A DNA stretch of 64,000 nucleotides from Arthrobacter zhangbolii (GCF_022869865.1 NZ_CP094984.1:3348001-3412000); one strand, 5' to 3'; positions 35,772 through 45,109 are shown, counted from the stretch's first letter. Notes: generated from the sequence alone by a model not told the origin. Made by a program: numbers and translations.

Positions 35772-36224
35772 CTAGAAAGCCACCCGCTGCAGCAGCCGGG
35801 ACAGTTCCTGCCGCTCCGCCGCGGAGAGCGCTGCCAGGGAGGATTCAGTGGCTCCTGCCACCAGTTTTCGCGCCTGTGCGTAGAGCTCCCGGCCCCCTCC
35901 GGTGGGCATGATGACCTTGGAACGGCGGTCCCTCGGGTCCGTCCGGCGCTCGACGGCGCCGCGCTGTTCCAGTTCATCCACGATGGCCACAATCTGGCTG
36001 GGGTCCAGCACCAGGAACTGGCTCAGCTCCCGCTGCGTGGGCGCTCCGCCGCTGCAGGCCAGCGAGAGTACCGAATAGTGCCGCACTTTCAGTCCCAGCT
36101 CGGCAAGGCTCCGGTTAGCCTGCGCGGATCCGATCGAGGCCGCGCGGGCCATCAGGAACACCGGTTCCGCACCGAGGTCGGATTCCGTGAAACGCACGGC
36201 GGGGCCATCAGGGGTGGTGGTCAT
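35772..36224 (-). CDS. phdR: MarR family repressor of the phd cluster (PhdR/CouR type)
   Basis: A 150-residue winged-helix MarR protein. The recognition helix region SQFLVLDPSQIVAIVDELEQRG and the wing VERRTDPRDRRSKVIMPT (trimmed) identify the family. CouR/PhdR homologues derepress on binding the cinnamoyl-CoA-type thioester made by the ligase (established for that family). ATG 36224 has AAGGA 8 nt upstream; the frame is open further but lacks conservation. It is divergent from phdB; the 172-bp spacer carries a single ATAACCGTTGAC operator. Confidence 0.87.
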   Translation of the reverse strand: MTTTPDGPAVRFTESDLGAEPVFLMARAASIGSAQANRSLAELGLKVRHYSVLSLACSGGAPTQRELSQFLVLDPSQIVAIVDELEQRGAVERRTDPRDRRSKVIMPTGGGRELYAQARKLVAGATESSLAALSAAERQELSRLLQRVAF

Positions 36225-36294
36225 GGGGAGGTGTCCTTCGGCGGAGTTGGATATGGGCCCACAGCGGCTGTTGCCCCCAGTATAGGTGAGAAAC

Positions 36295-36317
36295 ATAACC
36301 GTTGACATTTTCAACGA
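36295..36317. promoter_or_regulatory. PhdR-type operator between phdR and phdB
   Basis: ATAACCGTTGAC-ATT-TTCAACG. The CGTTGA/TCAACG core (36300-36316) is a perfect 6-bp inverted repeat. It matches the site upstream of phdA at 18 of 22 aligned positions by eye. Confidence 0.7.
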
Positions 36318-36396
36318 TATGGCGTGGAATAGGAGCACGTCGCCGCCAACGTGGCCGGAGTCACAACAGGCCCCGGCCCAGCAGAAGGAGCAACAC

Positions 36397-37347
36397 ATGA
36401 GCAACGAATCCGCAGGTGCACTGGCCGGCAAGGTCGCCGTCGTCACCGGATCCGGACAGGGCCTCGGCCTGGCCTACGCACAGGAACTGGCCCGCCACGG
36501 GGCGGCCGTAGTGATCAACGACGTTGTGCAGGAGACCGCCGAACGTGCCGTTGAGGCCATCACCGCCGCCGGCGGCCGGGCGGTTGCCGTGGTGGCCCCG
36601 GTCGGAAGCACTGAAGCTGCCACCGCACTCGTCGAGGGCGCCGTCGCCGCCTTCGGACGCCTCGACATCCTGGTCACCAATGCCGGCGTACTGCGTGATA
36701 AGTCGATACTGAAGATGACCGATGAAGACTTCGACCTGGTCATTCAGGTACACCTTCGCGGCACCTTTACCTGCGCCCGGGAGGCATACCGCCACTTCAA
36801 GGAAAACAACGTGGCCGGGCGCATCATCACCATCGGCTCCCCCACCGGACAGTACGGCAACTTCGGGCAGACCAATTACGCCGCCGCCAAGGCCGGCATC
36901 GTGGGCATGGTCCGCACCTGGGCACTGGAAATGAAGAAGGCCGGCGTCACTGCCAACGCCGTCATTCCGGTAGCGGCTACGGCCATGACCGAAACCGTGC
37001 CGTTCTTCCGCAGCGCGGTGGAGGCGGACCGCCGGGGCGAACCCATGCCGGACTTCTTCCGCAAGGACCTCGGTTTCGGCACCGCGAACGACGTCGCCGG
37101 CCTAATCGCCTACCTGGCTTCCGACGAAGCCGCAGATATCACCGGCCAGGCCATCGGCGTCGGCGGAGACCGTCTGCAGATCTTCTCCCACCCGCAGCCT
37201 GTCGTGACCGAATACCGGGACGGCGGCTGGGATTTCGACAGCCTGCGCGAACAGTTCCCGGCCGCCGCCGAAGGAAACCTGCAGCGCGTGGGCGAGAAAC
37301 TGCCGCCGCTGCCCGAGGAACTCCAGACCGCACCGCAGGCACGGTAG
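36397..37347 (+). CDS. phdB: SDR 3-hydroxyacyl-CoA dehydrogenase (PhdB/CouN type)
   Basis: A 316-residue SDR, related to the dehydrogenase half of MFE-2 enzymes. NAD loop TGSGQGLG at residues 17-24, TNAGVL mid-protein, catalytic Ser in IGSPTGQYGN, and NYAAAK as the Tyr/Lys pair are present. It should oxidise the 3-hydroxy-3-arylpropionyl-CoA made by the hydratase. A 70-residue C-terminal extension follows the classical SDR end, as in the MFE-2-like group. AGAAGGAG is 6 nt before ATG 36397. It is first in the phdBCDE operon. Confidence 0.85.
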   Translation: MSNESAGALAGKVAVVTGSGQGLGLAYAQELARHGAAVVINDVVQETAERAVEAITAAGGRAVAVVAPVGSTEAATALVEGAVAAFGRLDILVTNAGVLRDKSILKMTDEDFDLVIQVHLRGTFTCAREAYRHFKENNVAGRIITIGSPTGQYGNFGQTNYAAAKAGIVGMVRTWALEMKKAGVTANAVIPVAATAMTETVPFFRSAVEADRRGEPMPDFFRKDLGFGTANDVAGLIAYLASDEAADITGQAIGVGGDRLQIFSHPQPVVTEYRDGGWDFDSLREQFPAAAEGNLQRVGEKLPPLPEELQTAPQAR

Positions 37348-37364
37348 GAAAAGGGAAAATTCAC

Positions 37365-38306
37365 ATGGTTTACGAATACGGGCTGGATCTGGCCACCCTG
37401 GATGCGATCGACATGCACGTCCACATCGAGTGTTCCGACCACGGACATGCCTCCCTGCCCCCGGCCCTGACCGAGGCATCGGCCAAGTACTTCAAGTCAG
37501 AGGACCGCAGTCCGTCCCTGGACACCATTGCCGAACGCTACCGCGAATGGCGCATGGCCGCCGTCGTGTTCACCGTGGACGCCACCACCGCACTTGGCCA
37601 CGAGCCGAACCCCATCGAGGAGATCGCCGAGGGGGCAGCCCGCAACAATGACGTGCTTATCCCCTTTGGATCGGTTGATCCGCTGCAGGGTGCCAGGGCC
37701 GTGGACCGTGCCCGGATGCTGGTGGAGGACTACGGCGTAAAGGGCTTCAAGTTCCACCCCTCCCTGCAGGGTTTCGACCCGTCGGATCCGCAGTTCTATC
37801 CGATCTATGAGGCCATCCAGTCCCTGGGCGTACCTGCCCTCTTCCACACCGGGCAGAACGGCATGGGCGCCGGGCTGCCGGGCGGGTACGGCATTAAGCT
37901 CGCCTACTCCAACCCGATGCTGCTCGACGCCGTCGCTGCAGACTTTCCCGAACTCCAGGTGATAATGGCCCACCCCTCCGTCCCATGGCAGGACGAGGCG
38001 AACTCCATTGCCACCCACAAGGCCAACGTGTGGATTGATCTGTCCGGGTGGTCCCCTAAATACTTCCCCGAGTCCCTGGTCCGCGCCTCAAACTCGATGC
38101 TGCAGGACAAGGTCCTCTTCGGCACGGACTATCCGCTGATCTCCCCGCAGAAGTGGCTCGGGGCCTTTGAACAGCAGAGCTTCAAGGACGAGGTCCGGCC
38201 CAAGATCCTCAAGGAGAACGCCATCCGCCTGCTCGGACTGGATGCACTCCCCGGGCCGGCCGCCCCGCAGGACGCACTGGGCACGGCAGGCGGTCCGGTG
38301 GCATGA
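37365..38306 (+). CDS. phdC: Amidohydrolase-2 family aryl-beta-ketoacyl-CoA hydrolase (PhdC/CouO type)
   Basis: A 313-residue metal-dependent hydrolase. Metal-site residues are His18 and His20 (DMHVH), His161 (LFHTGQ), His203 (MAHPS) and Asp255 (FGTDYP); Rhodococcus CouO requires the equivalent Asp257 (established). In that pathway the enzyme replaces thiolase and thioesterase, releasing the aryl beta-keto acid/aryl carboxylate from the beta-ketoacyl-CoA. AAGGGA precedes ATG. Its stop overlaps the phdD start by 4 bp. Confidence 0.83.
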   Translation: MVYEYGLDLATLDAIDMHVHIECSDHGHASLPPALTEASAKYFKSEDRSPSLDTIAERYREWRMAAVVFTVDATTALGHEPNPIEEIAEGAARNNDVLIPFGSVDPLQGARAVDRARMLVEDYGVKGFKFHPSLQGFDPSDPQFYPIYEAIQSLGVPALFHTGQNGMGAGLPGGYGIKLAYSNPMLLDAVAADFPELQVIMAHPSVPWQDEANSIATHKANVWIDLSGWSPKYFPESLVRASNSMLQDKVLFGTDYPLISPQKWLGAFEQQSFKDEVRPKILKENAIRLLGLDALPGPAAPQDALGTAGGPVA

Positions 38307-39499
38307 CGGCCCTAACCACAGATGAACGGCTATACCCGGACTGCGACCCCCTGAATGTCGAAGGCCGGCTGACCGAGGAGGAAAAGGCCCCGCTGCGCCG
38401 CCTGCGCCGGATGCTCGACGAGACGGCACGGCCCCTGCTGGAGGAGTATTGGGAAGCGGGGGAATTTCCCCACCAGCTGGACGGCCCGCTGCGGGATTTG
38501 AACCTCATGGCACCGGAGGAGCTCACCGTCGGCGGCGGCGAGCCCCGCGCCCTGTACCACGGCTTCCGGATCTTCGAGCTGGCCCGCACGGATGCTTCAC
38601 TGGCCACGTACTACACCGCGCAGGCCGGGCTGTTCCGCACCGCCTGCCGGGTGGGGGGAACGGCCGAACAGTTCGCGGCCTGGGATCCCGCCATTACCAC
38701 CTTCGAGATGACCGGCGTCTTCTGTCTGACCGAGCCGGAGCACGGCTCCGACATTGCCGGCGGCCTGGCGACCTCTGCCCGCCGTGAGGGAGACGAATGG
38801 ATTCTGGATGGTGCCAAACGCTGGATCGGCGGCGCCTTCAGCGCCGATTACCTGGCCGTCTTTGCCCGGGATACCGCCGACGGCCAGGTCAAAGGCTTCC
38901 TCGTGGAGCGCGGGGCCGAGGGAGTACATCTGGAAAAAATCCGCGGAAAGACCTCGCTGCGAATGATGCAAAACGCGCACATCACCCTCGACGGTGTCCG
39001 GGTACCGGAAAGCCTGCGGCTGGGAAACGTCAATTCATTCAAGGACGTTGCCGCCATGCTGCGCGCCATGCGCTCGGACGTCGCGTGGATTGCCACGGGC
39101 ATCCAGGCGGGAGCGTATGAAGCCGCACTGCGGTACGTGCGCAGCCGCGAACAGTTTGGCCGGTCCCTGGGCAGCTTCCAACTGGTGCAGGAGAAACTGG
39201 CCCGCATGCTCGGCAACGTCACCGCGTCACTGAGCCTGGTGGCCGGACTCGCGGAACGGCAGCAGGAGGGGATTTTCCGGGATGAGGATTCAGCCCTGGC
39301 CAAGATGTGGATCAGCCTGCACATGCGCGACACCGTGGCGCTGGCCCGCGAAGTGGTCGGCGGCAACGGCATCACGCTCGCTACCGACGTCGCCAGGTTC
39401 CACGCCGACGCCGAGGCGGTCTACTCCTACGAGGGAACCCACGAAATCAATGCGCTGGTGGTGGGCCGTTCCATCACCGGCAAAAGCGCCTTCGCCTGA
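38303..39499 (+). CDS. phdD: Acyl-CoA dehydrogenase (PhdD type)
   Basis: A 398-residue flavoprotein. TGVFCLTEPEHGSDI is the FAD/substrate loop, and the catalytic Glu lies in YSYEGTHEINALVVGR, as in glutaryl-CoA dehydrogenase-like enzymes. It would desaturate arylpropionyl-CoA (dihydrocinnamoyl-CoA) to cinnamoyl-CoA, so the cluster can use saturated as well as unsaturated phenylpropanoids. ATG overlaps the phdC stop by 4 bp, so expression is coupled. Confidence 0.85.
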   Translation: MTALTTDERLYPDCDPLNVEGRLTEEEKAPLRRLRRMLDETARPLLEEYWEAGEFPHQLDGPLRDLNLMAPEELTVGGGEPRALYHGFRIFELARTDASLATYYTAQAGLFRTACRVGGTAEQFAAWDPAITTFEMTGVFCLTEPEHGSDIAGGLATSARREGDEWILDGAKRWIGGAFSADYLAVFARDTADGQVKGFLVERGAEGVHLEKIRGKTSLRMMQNAHITLDGVRVPESLRLGNVNSFKDVAAMLRAMRSDVAWIATGIQAGAYEAALRYVRSREQFGRSLGSFQLVQEKLARMLGNVTASLSLVAGLAERQQEGIFRDEDSALAKMWISLHMRDTVALAREVVGGNGITLATDVARFHADAEAVYSYEGTHEINALVVGRSITGKSAFA

Positions 39500-39538
39500 C
39501 ACCCATCAGCACACCCAACAGCAACCAAGGAGATACCC

Positions 39539-40015
39539 ATGACTGCAGCAGCATCCCCGGCCAAGACCGTTGTCGACTTCAGCGAGGTACCCGGCCTCGT
39601 AGGCCGGAACCTCGGCTACTCCGAGTACCGGGTCGTCACCCAGGGCCAGGTGGACACCTTCGCCGATGCCACGGATGACCACCAGTGGATCCATGTGGAC
39701 CCCGAACGGGCCAAGGACGGACCCTTTGGCGCACCCATCGCCCACGGCTTCCTCACCCTGTCCCTGCTGATCCCGATGTGGACCGAACTTTTCGATGTCA
39801 CCGGCGCCGGGACCAAGGTCAATTACGGCCTGGACAAGGTCCGGTTCACTTCACCGGTGAAGGTCGGTTCCCGCATCCGCATGACCGTCACCATCGCGGA
39901 TGTCCAGGAGGTCAAGGGCAACGGACTGCACGTGGTGGCCGATGCCACCATAGAGATCGAGGGCGAAGAGCGGCCCGCCGTCGTGGCCCGGTTCCTCAGC
40001 CGGCTGTACCCCTAA
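39539..40015 (+). CDS. phdE: MaoC-like enoyl-CoA hydratase (PhdE/CouM type)
   Basis: A 158-residue single hot-dog domain. The R-hydratase motif is DDHQWIHVDPERAKDGPFGAPIAHGFLTLSL (core DHQWIHVD and PIAHGFLTL), where Asp and His are catalytic. It would hydrate cinnamoyl-CoA to the 3-hydroxy ester for PhdB. AAGGAG is 6 nt before ATG. Last gene of the phdBCDE operon. Confidence 0.85.
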   Translation: MTAAASPAKTVVDFSEVPGLVGRNLGYSEYRVVTQGQVDTFADATDDHQWIHVDPERAKDGPFGAPIAHGFLTLSLLIPMWTELFDVTGAGTKVNYGLDKVRFTSPVKVGSRIRMTVTIADVQEVKGNGLHVVADATIEIEGEERPAVVARFLSRLYP

Positions 40016-40055
40016 CCTCCCGGCTTCCGTTCCGGCGACTGCCGGGACGGAAGCT

Positions 40056-40613
40056 CTAGTCCCGGCGGCTGCGGGACCGCTCGTAGTTAAGCGCGTGGAT
40101 GCCCAGCAGGGCGAGGGCGCCTGCCAGGCCGAACGGCAGCAGGTTGGGACCCATCATCTGGAAGTTGACCATCACCATGCTCTTCCGTGTCATGACCTGC
40201 GTGTTGACACCGTACAGAGAGTCCATCTGGAGGCTGCCGAAAAACCAGAGCAGCCCAACGCCAAGCATCAGCGCCACCACCGCCCAGGCCCCACAGAGAT
40301 AAGGGTTGACCCGCCGCGAGTCCGGGGCGCCGGCCGGCAGAAAACCAGGGCTTTCCTCCCCGCTGCCGCGCGGATCCTCTTCCCTGACGGTTTCCCCGGA
40401 GACCCGGCCGACCCCGGCCGCTGCCGACATTGGCCCGGTGCTGTGCCGCCGCAGCCCGCGCGCACCGGCATCCGCTGCAGTACCGCCGTCGTCGTCAGCC
40501 CACGTCCCGGCTTCGGTGCTGCCGGCCTGCCCCGCCCAGCCGCCGCTGCCGCCCGCCTCGGGACGGGCATAGAGCCGGTAATCCGCTTCGTGTGTGTCTC
40601 GTCGCTTCCCCAT
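40056..40613 (-). CDS. Hypothetical membrane protein
   Basis: A 185-residue protein with a disordered, Gly/Asp-rich N-terminal half (about 1-100) and two C-terminal membrane segments (about 105-127, LCGAWAVVALMLGVGLLWFF, and 155-172, LLPFGLAGALALLGIHALNY). No recognised family. It separates the phd operon from the second catabolic island and is on the opposite strand to both. Confidence 0.6.
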   Translation of the reverse strand: MGKRRDTHEADYRLYARPEAGGSGGWAGQAGSTEAGTWADDDGGTAADAGARGLRRHSTGPMSAAAGVGRVSGETVREEDPRGSGEESPGFLPAGAPDSRRVNPYLCGAWAVVALMLGVGLLWFFGSLQMDSLYGVNTQVMTRKSMVMVNFQMMGPNLLPFGLAGALALLGIHALNYERSRSRRD

Positions 40614-40698
40614 GTCCGGAGCCTACTGGAGACCTGGCGTCTGGTCATCCGCCCAGCCGGGAATACCGCGCATGCGCAGGTTCAGAGACAAGACCCGA

Positions 40699-40726
40699 AT
40701 TTCACTAGACACCTGTCCAGTGAAAT
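40699..40726. promoter_or_regulatory. TetR-type operator upstream of the P450 island operon
   Basis: ATTTCACTAGAC-ACCT-GTCCAGTGAAAT is an inverted repeat matching at 11 of 12 positions per arm. The core TAGACANNTGTCCA is typical of TetR-family operators. It lies 61-88 bp upstream of the SDR start at 40787. Confidence 0.65.
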
Positions 40727-40786
40727 GGCATGATGTGGATCACATTCATGGACCACACCGCCGTGGTCGGAGCAAAAGGGGTACCC

Positions 40787-41599
40787 GTGCAACTGCAGGA
40801 CAAAATCGCCGTCATCACCGGAGCCGGCTCGGGCATGGGGCTCGCCGCAGTGCGGACCTTCGTAGCCGAAGGCGCCACCGTCTACGCCCTCGACATATCC
40901 CAGGCCGCCCTGGACCGCGAACTGGCAGACCTGCCCGGGGCCACGGGCATTGCCGTTGACATTGCCGATTCCGCTGCCGTCAACGCCGCGTTCAAACGCG
41001 TTGCCGATGAACACGGCCGGCTGGACGTACTGATCAACGCCGCCGGCGTGAACACCCCCCATCGGCAGGCGACGGAATGGCTGGACGGCATCAACCACAG
41101 GATGCTGGACGCCATGAAGGCCGGCGAGCCGTTCACCCCCGAATTCATCACCGAAATCCCGGACGAGGACTTTGACCGGGTCATGCGCATCAATGTGTAC
41201 GGCACGTTCTACTGCCTGCGCGCAGCCGTGCCCCTGCTGAAGGCAGCCGGCGGCGGCGCCGTCGTCAACTTCGCTTCCGTGGCCGGCCTGGTGGGCCTGC
41301 CCATGCCCACCTACTACCCCGCGTCCAAGGCCGCCGTCGTCGGCATGACGCGCACCACCGCCGGTGAACTGGCACCGTTCGGGATCCGGGTCAATGCCCT
41401 GGCCCCCGCCGGAATCAACACACAGCTGATGACCCAGTCCGGTGAGGACCATGTCCAGGCCCTGCTGGCACTGCAGCCGCTCAAACGTCTGGCCGAACCG
41501 GAGGAAATCGCCGGAACCCTCGTCTTCCTGGCCTCCGACGCGGGCGCCCACTACACCGGCCAGGTGCTCTCGCCCTCGGGCGGGGCCCTGATGTCCTGA
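40787..41599 (+). CDS. SDR family oxidoreductase, first gene of the P450 island
   Basis: A 270-residue classical SDR. Cofactor loop TGAGSGMG, NAAGV mid-protein, NFASVAG catalytic Ser and YYPASK Tyr/Lys pair. A 30-residue insertion follows the NAAG segment (HRQATEWLDGINHRM), longer than in most SDRs of this type. GTG at 40787 is chosen over upstream ATGs because AAAAGGGG lies 5-6 nt before it. Probably oxidises an alcohol released by the esterase or P450 downstream (inference). Confidence 0.83.
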   Translation: MQLQDKIAVITGAGSGMGLAAVRTFVAEGATVYALDISQAALDRELADLPGATGIAVDIADSAAVNAAFKRVADEHGRLDVLINAAGVNTPHRQATEWLDGINHRMLDAMKAGEPFTPEFITEIPDEDFDRVMRINVYGTFYCLRAAVPLLKAAGGGAVVNFASVAGLVGLPMPTYYPASKAAVVGMTRTTAGELAPFGIRVNALAPAGINTQLMTQSGEDHVQALLALQPLKRLAEPEEIAGTLVFLASDAGAHYTGQVLSPSGGALMS

Positions 41600-41660
41600 C
41601 CCGCCCTCTCCCCGCAGTTCACCGGCGTTTCCCGCCGCAGCGCCCACCCCGAAAGGCACC

Positions 41661-42830
41661 ATGATCACCAATGTTGAGGGCCTAAACCCCGCAGCCCTGC
41701 AAACCCTCGAAGACACCATCGCAACGGATATTGACCGCCGCAGCTACGACGGAGCCAACATCATCGTCGCCCGGCACGGCCGGATCGGACTGCAGGGCAG
41801 CTACGGGTTCGCCGACCGGGCCGCCGGCCGGCGCACGGACCGCGGGGATGTTTACCGGATCCTGTCCATGTCCAAGGCCTTCACCAACACCCTGGCCTAC
41901 CGTGCCCTGGGCGAAGGGAAACTCGCACTGTCCACCCGCGTAGTGGACCTGATTCCGGAGTTCTTCGGCACCGACCGGTTCCGGGCCGTGCGCAAGGACA
42001 AGATCAACCTGGGCCACCTGCTCACGCACCGCTCCGGAATGCCCGCCACCCCCGATCCCGGGCTGCCCGCGGACCGGTTCGGTGTACTGGCTGACGTGAT
42101 CGAGGCCCTGGGCGGCGTGGACGTAGTGAACGAGCCGGGCAGCAACCTCAACTACGCACCCTCCATCAACCACGCACTGATCGGCGAAATGGTCCGGCGC
42201 GCTTATGGCTACGACCATTTCCGGGACCTGGCCCGGGATCTGGTCTTCACTCCGCTGGGCATGGGCGACACAGCCTTCGGGCTGCCCGCCGACCGCGCCG
42301 AACGGGCTGTTCCGCTGAAGGTCTATGTTCCCGAAGACGGTTGGCTCTCACCCGAGGACATTGAGTGCCTGAACACCTACATCACCGAAGACGCTGAAAT
42401 GCCCTGGGTGGGGGCGACCTCCACCGTTGACGATGTGTTCCGCTTCGCCGAAATGTTCCGCAACCAGGGCCGGGCCGACGGGGTCCAGTTGGTGGCCCCG
42501 GCGGTGGTGGATGCAGCCACCACCCTGCAGACAGGGGACATGCCCAATGACCTGTATTCGGGGATCGCCGCCATGCGCGGCTGGGAAGCGCCCAACGGCA
42601 ACTTCGGCCTGGGCTTCTCCCTCTCCGGCACCGGCACCGCGCCCACGTTCTTCGGTCCGTTCACCAGCCCGCGGACGTTCGGCAACTACGGTGCCGGGTC
42701 CACGCTGTTCTGGGTGGACCCCGTCCGGGACCTGACCTTCGTATTCCTCTCCTCCGGCGTCATGGACGAGGGCGAGAACGTAGCCCGGTTCCAGAAGCTC
42801 TCCACCCTCGCCGTCGCCGCAGCACTCTAA
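41661..42830 (+). CDS. Class C beta-lactamase-fold serine hydrolase (EstB-like esterase)
   Basis: A 389-residue cytoplasmic protein of the beta-lactamase/esterase VIII family: SMSK gives the nucleophile Ser69 and Lys72; LNYAPSINHALIG is the Tyr-x-x-like second motif with a Pro in place of the usual Asn. There is no signal peptide, so antibiotic hydrolysis is unlikely; ester or lactone hydrolysis is more probable. GAAAGG precedes ATG. It is flanked at 61 bp and 23 bp by the SDR and P450 genes, all in one transcription unit. Confidence 0.82.
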   Translation: MITNVEGLNPAALQTLEDTIATDIDRRSYDGANIIVARHGRIGLQGSYGFADRAAGRRTDRGDVYRILSMSKAFTNTLAYRALGEGKLALSTRVVDLIPEFFGTDRFRAVRKDKINLGHLLTHRSGMPATPDPGLPADRFGVLADVIEALGGVDVVNEPGSNLNYAPSINHALIGEMVRRAYGYDHFRDLARDLVFTPLGMGDTAFGLPADRAERAVPLKVYVPEDGWLSPEDIECLNTYITEDAEMPWVGATSTVDDVFRFAEMFRNQGRADGVQLVAPAVVDAATTLQTGDMPNDLYSGIAAMRGWEAPNGNFGLGFSLSGTGTAPTFFGPFTSPRTFGNYGAGSTLFWVDPVRDLTFVFLSSGVMDEGENVARFQKLSTLAVAAAL

Positions 42831-42853
42831 ACCCCCTTTCAAGGACGCCCCCC

Positions 42854-45097
42854 ATGACCGCCACCAGTTCCGCCCCCGCCAAATGCCCCGTGGCCCACGG
42901 CTTCGATGCCATGGGCGATGCCTACTACCGTGACCCTGCCGCGCACTTCGCTGAAGTGCGCGACGCCACGCCTACCTTCTTTTACCCGCACCTGAATGCC
43001 TGGATTGTCACCCGACGCGAAGACGCACTGACCGTGCTCTCGGACTGGCAGAAATTCTCCTCCGCCTCCAACGGCGGCCTGATCGAGGTGCCCGAGGAAT
43101 ACCGGTCCACCATTCCAGCGGAACTGATGTCCCGCATCCTGGTCGGGTCCGATCCGCCCGGGCACACCACGGCGCGCGGCGTGGCCCAGCTCGGCTTCCT
43201 GCAGGAACGGATGGACGCCCTGCAGCCGGAGATCGAAGCCCGGGCACACCGCATCATTGACCGGTTCGAGAACAACGGTGCCGGCAACCTGCTGGAGGAC
43301 TACTGTCTGGAGCTGACCACCCAGACGCTCATGGCGCTGATGGACCTGGACTACGAATACGACCCGATGATGCGCCAGCTGCGCGACGATTTCTTCCAGA
43401 TCCTGGCCTCCGCGCAGGAGCCGTTCCCGGAGCCCCGGCGCTCCGAGGTATGGAAGCGCTACACCGAGGCCAACCTGGTACTGCGCGGCATCATTGAATC
43501 CCGGCGCACCTCGGAGGCGGAGGACCTGATTTCCGTGATGGCCTCGGCCCGCGACGAGAAGGGAAACTATGCCCTCGGTGCGGACCAGATTGCCATCCAC
43601 CTGACCGAGTTCGCCGCAGCGGGCACCGATACCACCGCCCAGGCCATGGCCAACGCCGTGCTGTTCCTGGACGGCAGCCCCGAGGCCCGCAGTGACGCGC
43701 TGGCCGAACCGGAACTCTGGCCGCGGGTCTTCGAGGAAACCGTCCGGCGCCGACCCTCCTCCACCTTCGCGTCCCGGCGCGCGAACATCGACATTGAACT
43801 CGGCGGGGCGCAGATCAGGGCCGGGGACATGGTCTGGCTTGCGCTGGCGGCAGTGAACACCGATCCCGACTACGTGGAGCACCCCTTCACCTTCGACATC
43901 CACCGCACCGACCCCGCCGACCACCTGGGCTTTTCCACCGGGCGGCACAAGTGCCTGGGCAATCCGCTGGCGCGGGTGCAGGGTGCTGCCGGGCTGAAGG
44001 TCCTCTACGAACGGCTGCCGTCCCTGCGCCCGGATGACGCCGAGGCGCTGGACTTCGTCCGGTTCGCGCTGCTGCCCGCCCGCCGCTCGCTGAACGTACA
44101 CTGGGACGTCGCCGACGTCGCCCGTTCCAAGGAACGCGCCGTGCGCACCTTGAACCTGCGGGTGCTGCAGCGCCGCGAGGAGTCCGACGGCGTGGTCTCA
44201 CTGCTCCTGGGCCACCCCGACGGCGGGGAGCTGCCCCGCTGGAAGGCCGGGGCGCACATTGACCTGCACCTCCCCGGGGAACCGGAGCAGCTGGTGCGCC
44301 AGTACTCGCTGTGTTCGGATCCGGAGGACACCACCGCCTACCGGGTAGGGGTGCTGCGTGCCGACGCCGGCCGCGGCGGCTCGCTGGCGGTGCACCGGAC
44401 CCTGCGCGAAGGTGCAGCGGTCACCGTGTCCTGGCCGCGGAACAACTTCCGCTTCACCGCCGCCCGGAAGTACCTGTTTATTGCCGGCGGTATCGGCGTC
44501 ACCCCCATCCTCGCCATGATCCGCGAAGCTGAACGGGCGGGCGCGGACTGGGAGCTGGTCTACGGCGGAAGGACCCGCAGTTCCATGGCCTTCCTGGATG
44601 AGCTGGCACCCTACGCGGAGCGGGTGACCCTGGTGCCCCAGGACACCCACGGGCTGATGGACCTGCCGAACCTGCTGCGCGAGCCGCGGGAGGACACCCT
44701 GATCTACTGCTGCGGTCCCGAGCCGGTGCTCCGTGCCGCGGAAACCCTGTCCGCGCACTGGCCCAAGGGGTCCCTGCGCCTGGAGCGCTTCGCCGCCAAG
44801 GAAGTGGAGATCACCGGACCGGAGCACGGTTTCGAGGTGGAATTCGCGGCATCCGGAGTCACCGTGCAGGTGGGCACCGGCGAGAGCATTCTTGACGCTG
44901 CGGAGCGTGCCGGGCTGCCGGTCATCTCCTCCTGCAAAACCGGCACCTGCGGCACCTGCGAAACGCGGCTGCTCTCCGGGCGGGCCGAACACCGGGACTC
45001 GATCCTCACCGCCGACGAGCAGGACGCCAATGAAACGCTGATGATCTGCGTTTCCCGGGCCGAGCGCGGCTGCCCGCGGCTGGTCCTGGACCGGTAG
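42854..45097 (+). CDS. Self-sufficient cytochrome P450 fused to FMN reductase and 2Fe-2S ferredoxin (CYP116B type)
   Basis: A 747-residue fusion. The P450 domain spans about 1-415, with I-helix AAAGTDTT (254-261), ExxR at Glu295-Arg298 and heme ligand Cys367 in FSTGRHKCLG. A phthalate dioxygenase reductase-like part follows (about 430-655): RQYSL binds FMN and IAGGIGVTPIL binds NADH. The C-terminal [2Fe-2S] domain has the CxxxxCxxC pattern in SSCKTGTCGTCET and a fourth Cys in MICVSRA. This architecture needs no separate partners and is typical of P450RhF. Substrate unknown. AAGGA precedes ATG. Confidence 0.92.
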   Translation: MTATSSAPAKCPVAHGFDAMGDAYYRDPAAHFAEVRDATPTFFYPHLNAWIVTRREDALTVLSDWQKFSSASNGGLIEVPEEYRSTIPAELMSRILVGSDPPGHTTARGVAQLGFLQERMDALQPEIEARAHRIIDRFENNGAGNLLEDYCLELTTQTLMALMDLDYEYDPMMRQLRDDFFQILASAQEPFPEPRRSEVWKRYTEANLVLRGIIESRRTSEAEDLISVMASARDEKGNYALGADQIAIHLTEFAAAGTDTTAQAMANAVLFLDGSPEARSDALAEPELWPRVFEETVRRRPSSTFASRRANIDIELGGAQIRAGDMVWLALAAVNTDPDYVEHPFTFDIHRTDPADHLGFSTGRHKCLGNPLARVQGAAGLKVLYERLPSLRPDDAEALDFVRFALLPARRSLNVHWDVADVARSKERAVRTLNLRVLQRREESDGVVSLLLGHPDGGELPRWKAGAHIDLHLPGEPEQLVRQYSLCSDPEDTTAYRVGVLRADAGRGGSLAVHRTLREGAAVTVSWPRNNFRFTAARKYLFIAGGIGVTPILAMIREAERAGADWELVYGGRTRSSMAFLDELAPYAERVTLVPQDTHGLMDLPNLLREPREDTLIYCCGPEPVLRAAETLSAHWPKGSLRLERFAAKEVEITGPEHGFEVEFAASGVTVQVGTGESILDAAERAGLPVISSCKTGTCGTCETRLLSGRAEHRDSILTADEQDANETLMICVSRAERGCPRLVLDR

Positions 45098-45109
45098 GCA
45101 CCCGGCGCC

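Noticed and set aside
41661-42830. Antibiotic-degrading beta-lactamase
   Set aside because: Although the SxxK fold is of class C type, there is no signal peptide and the gene lies inside a catabolic operon, so an intracellular esterase is more likely.
44005-44992. Antisense frames over the P450 reductase and ferredoxin domains
   Set aside because: The sense strand has uninterrupted FMN, NAD and 2Fe-2S motifs, so the opposite frames are shadows.
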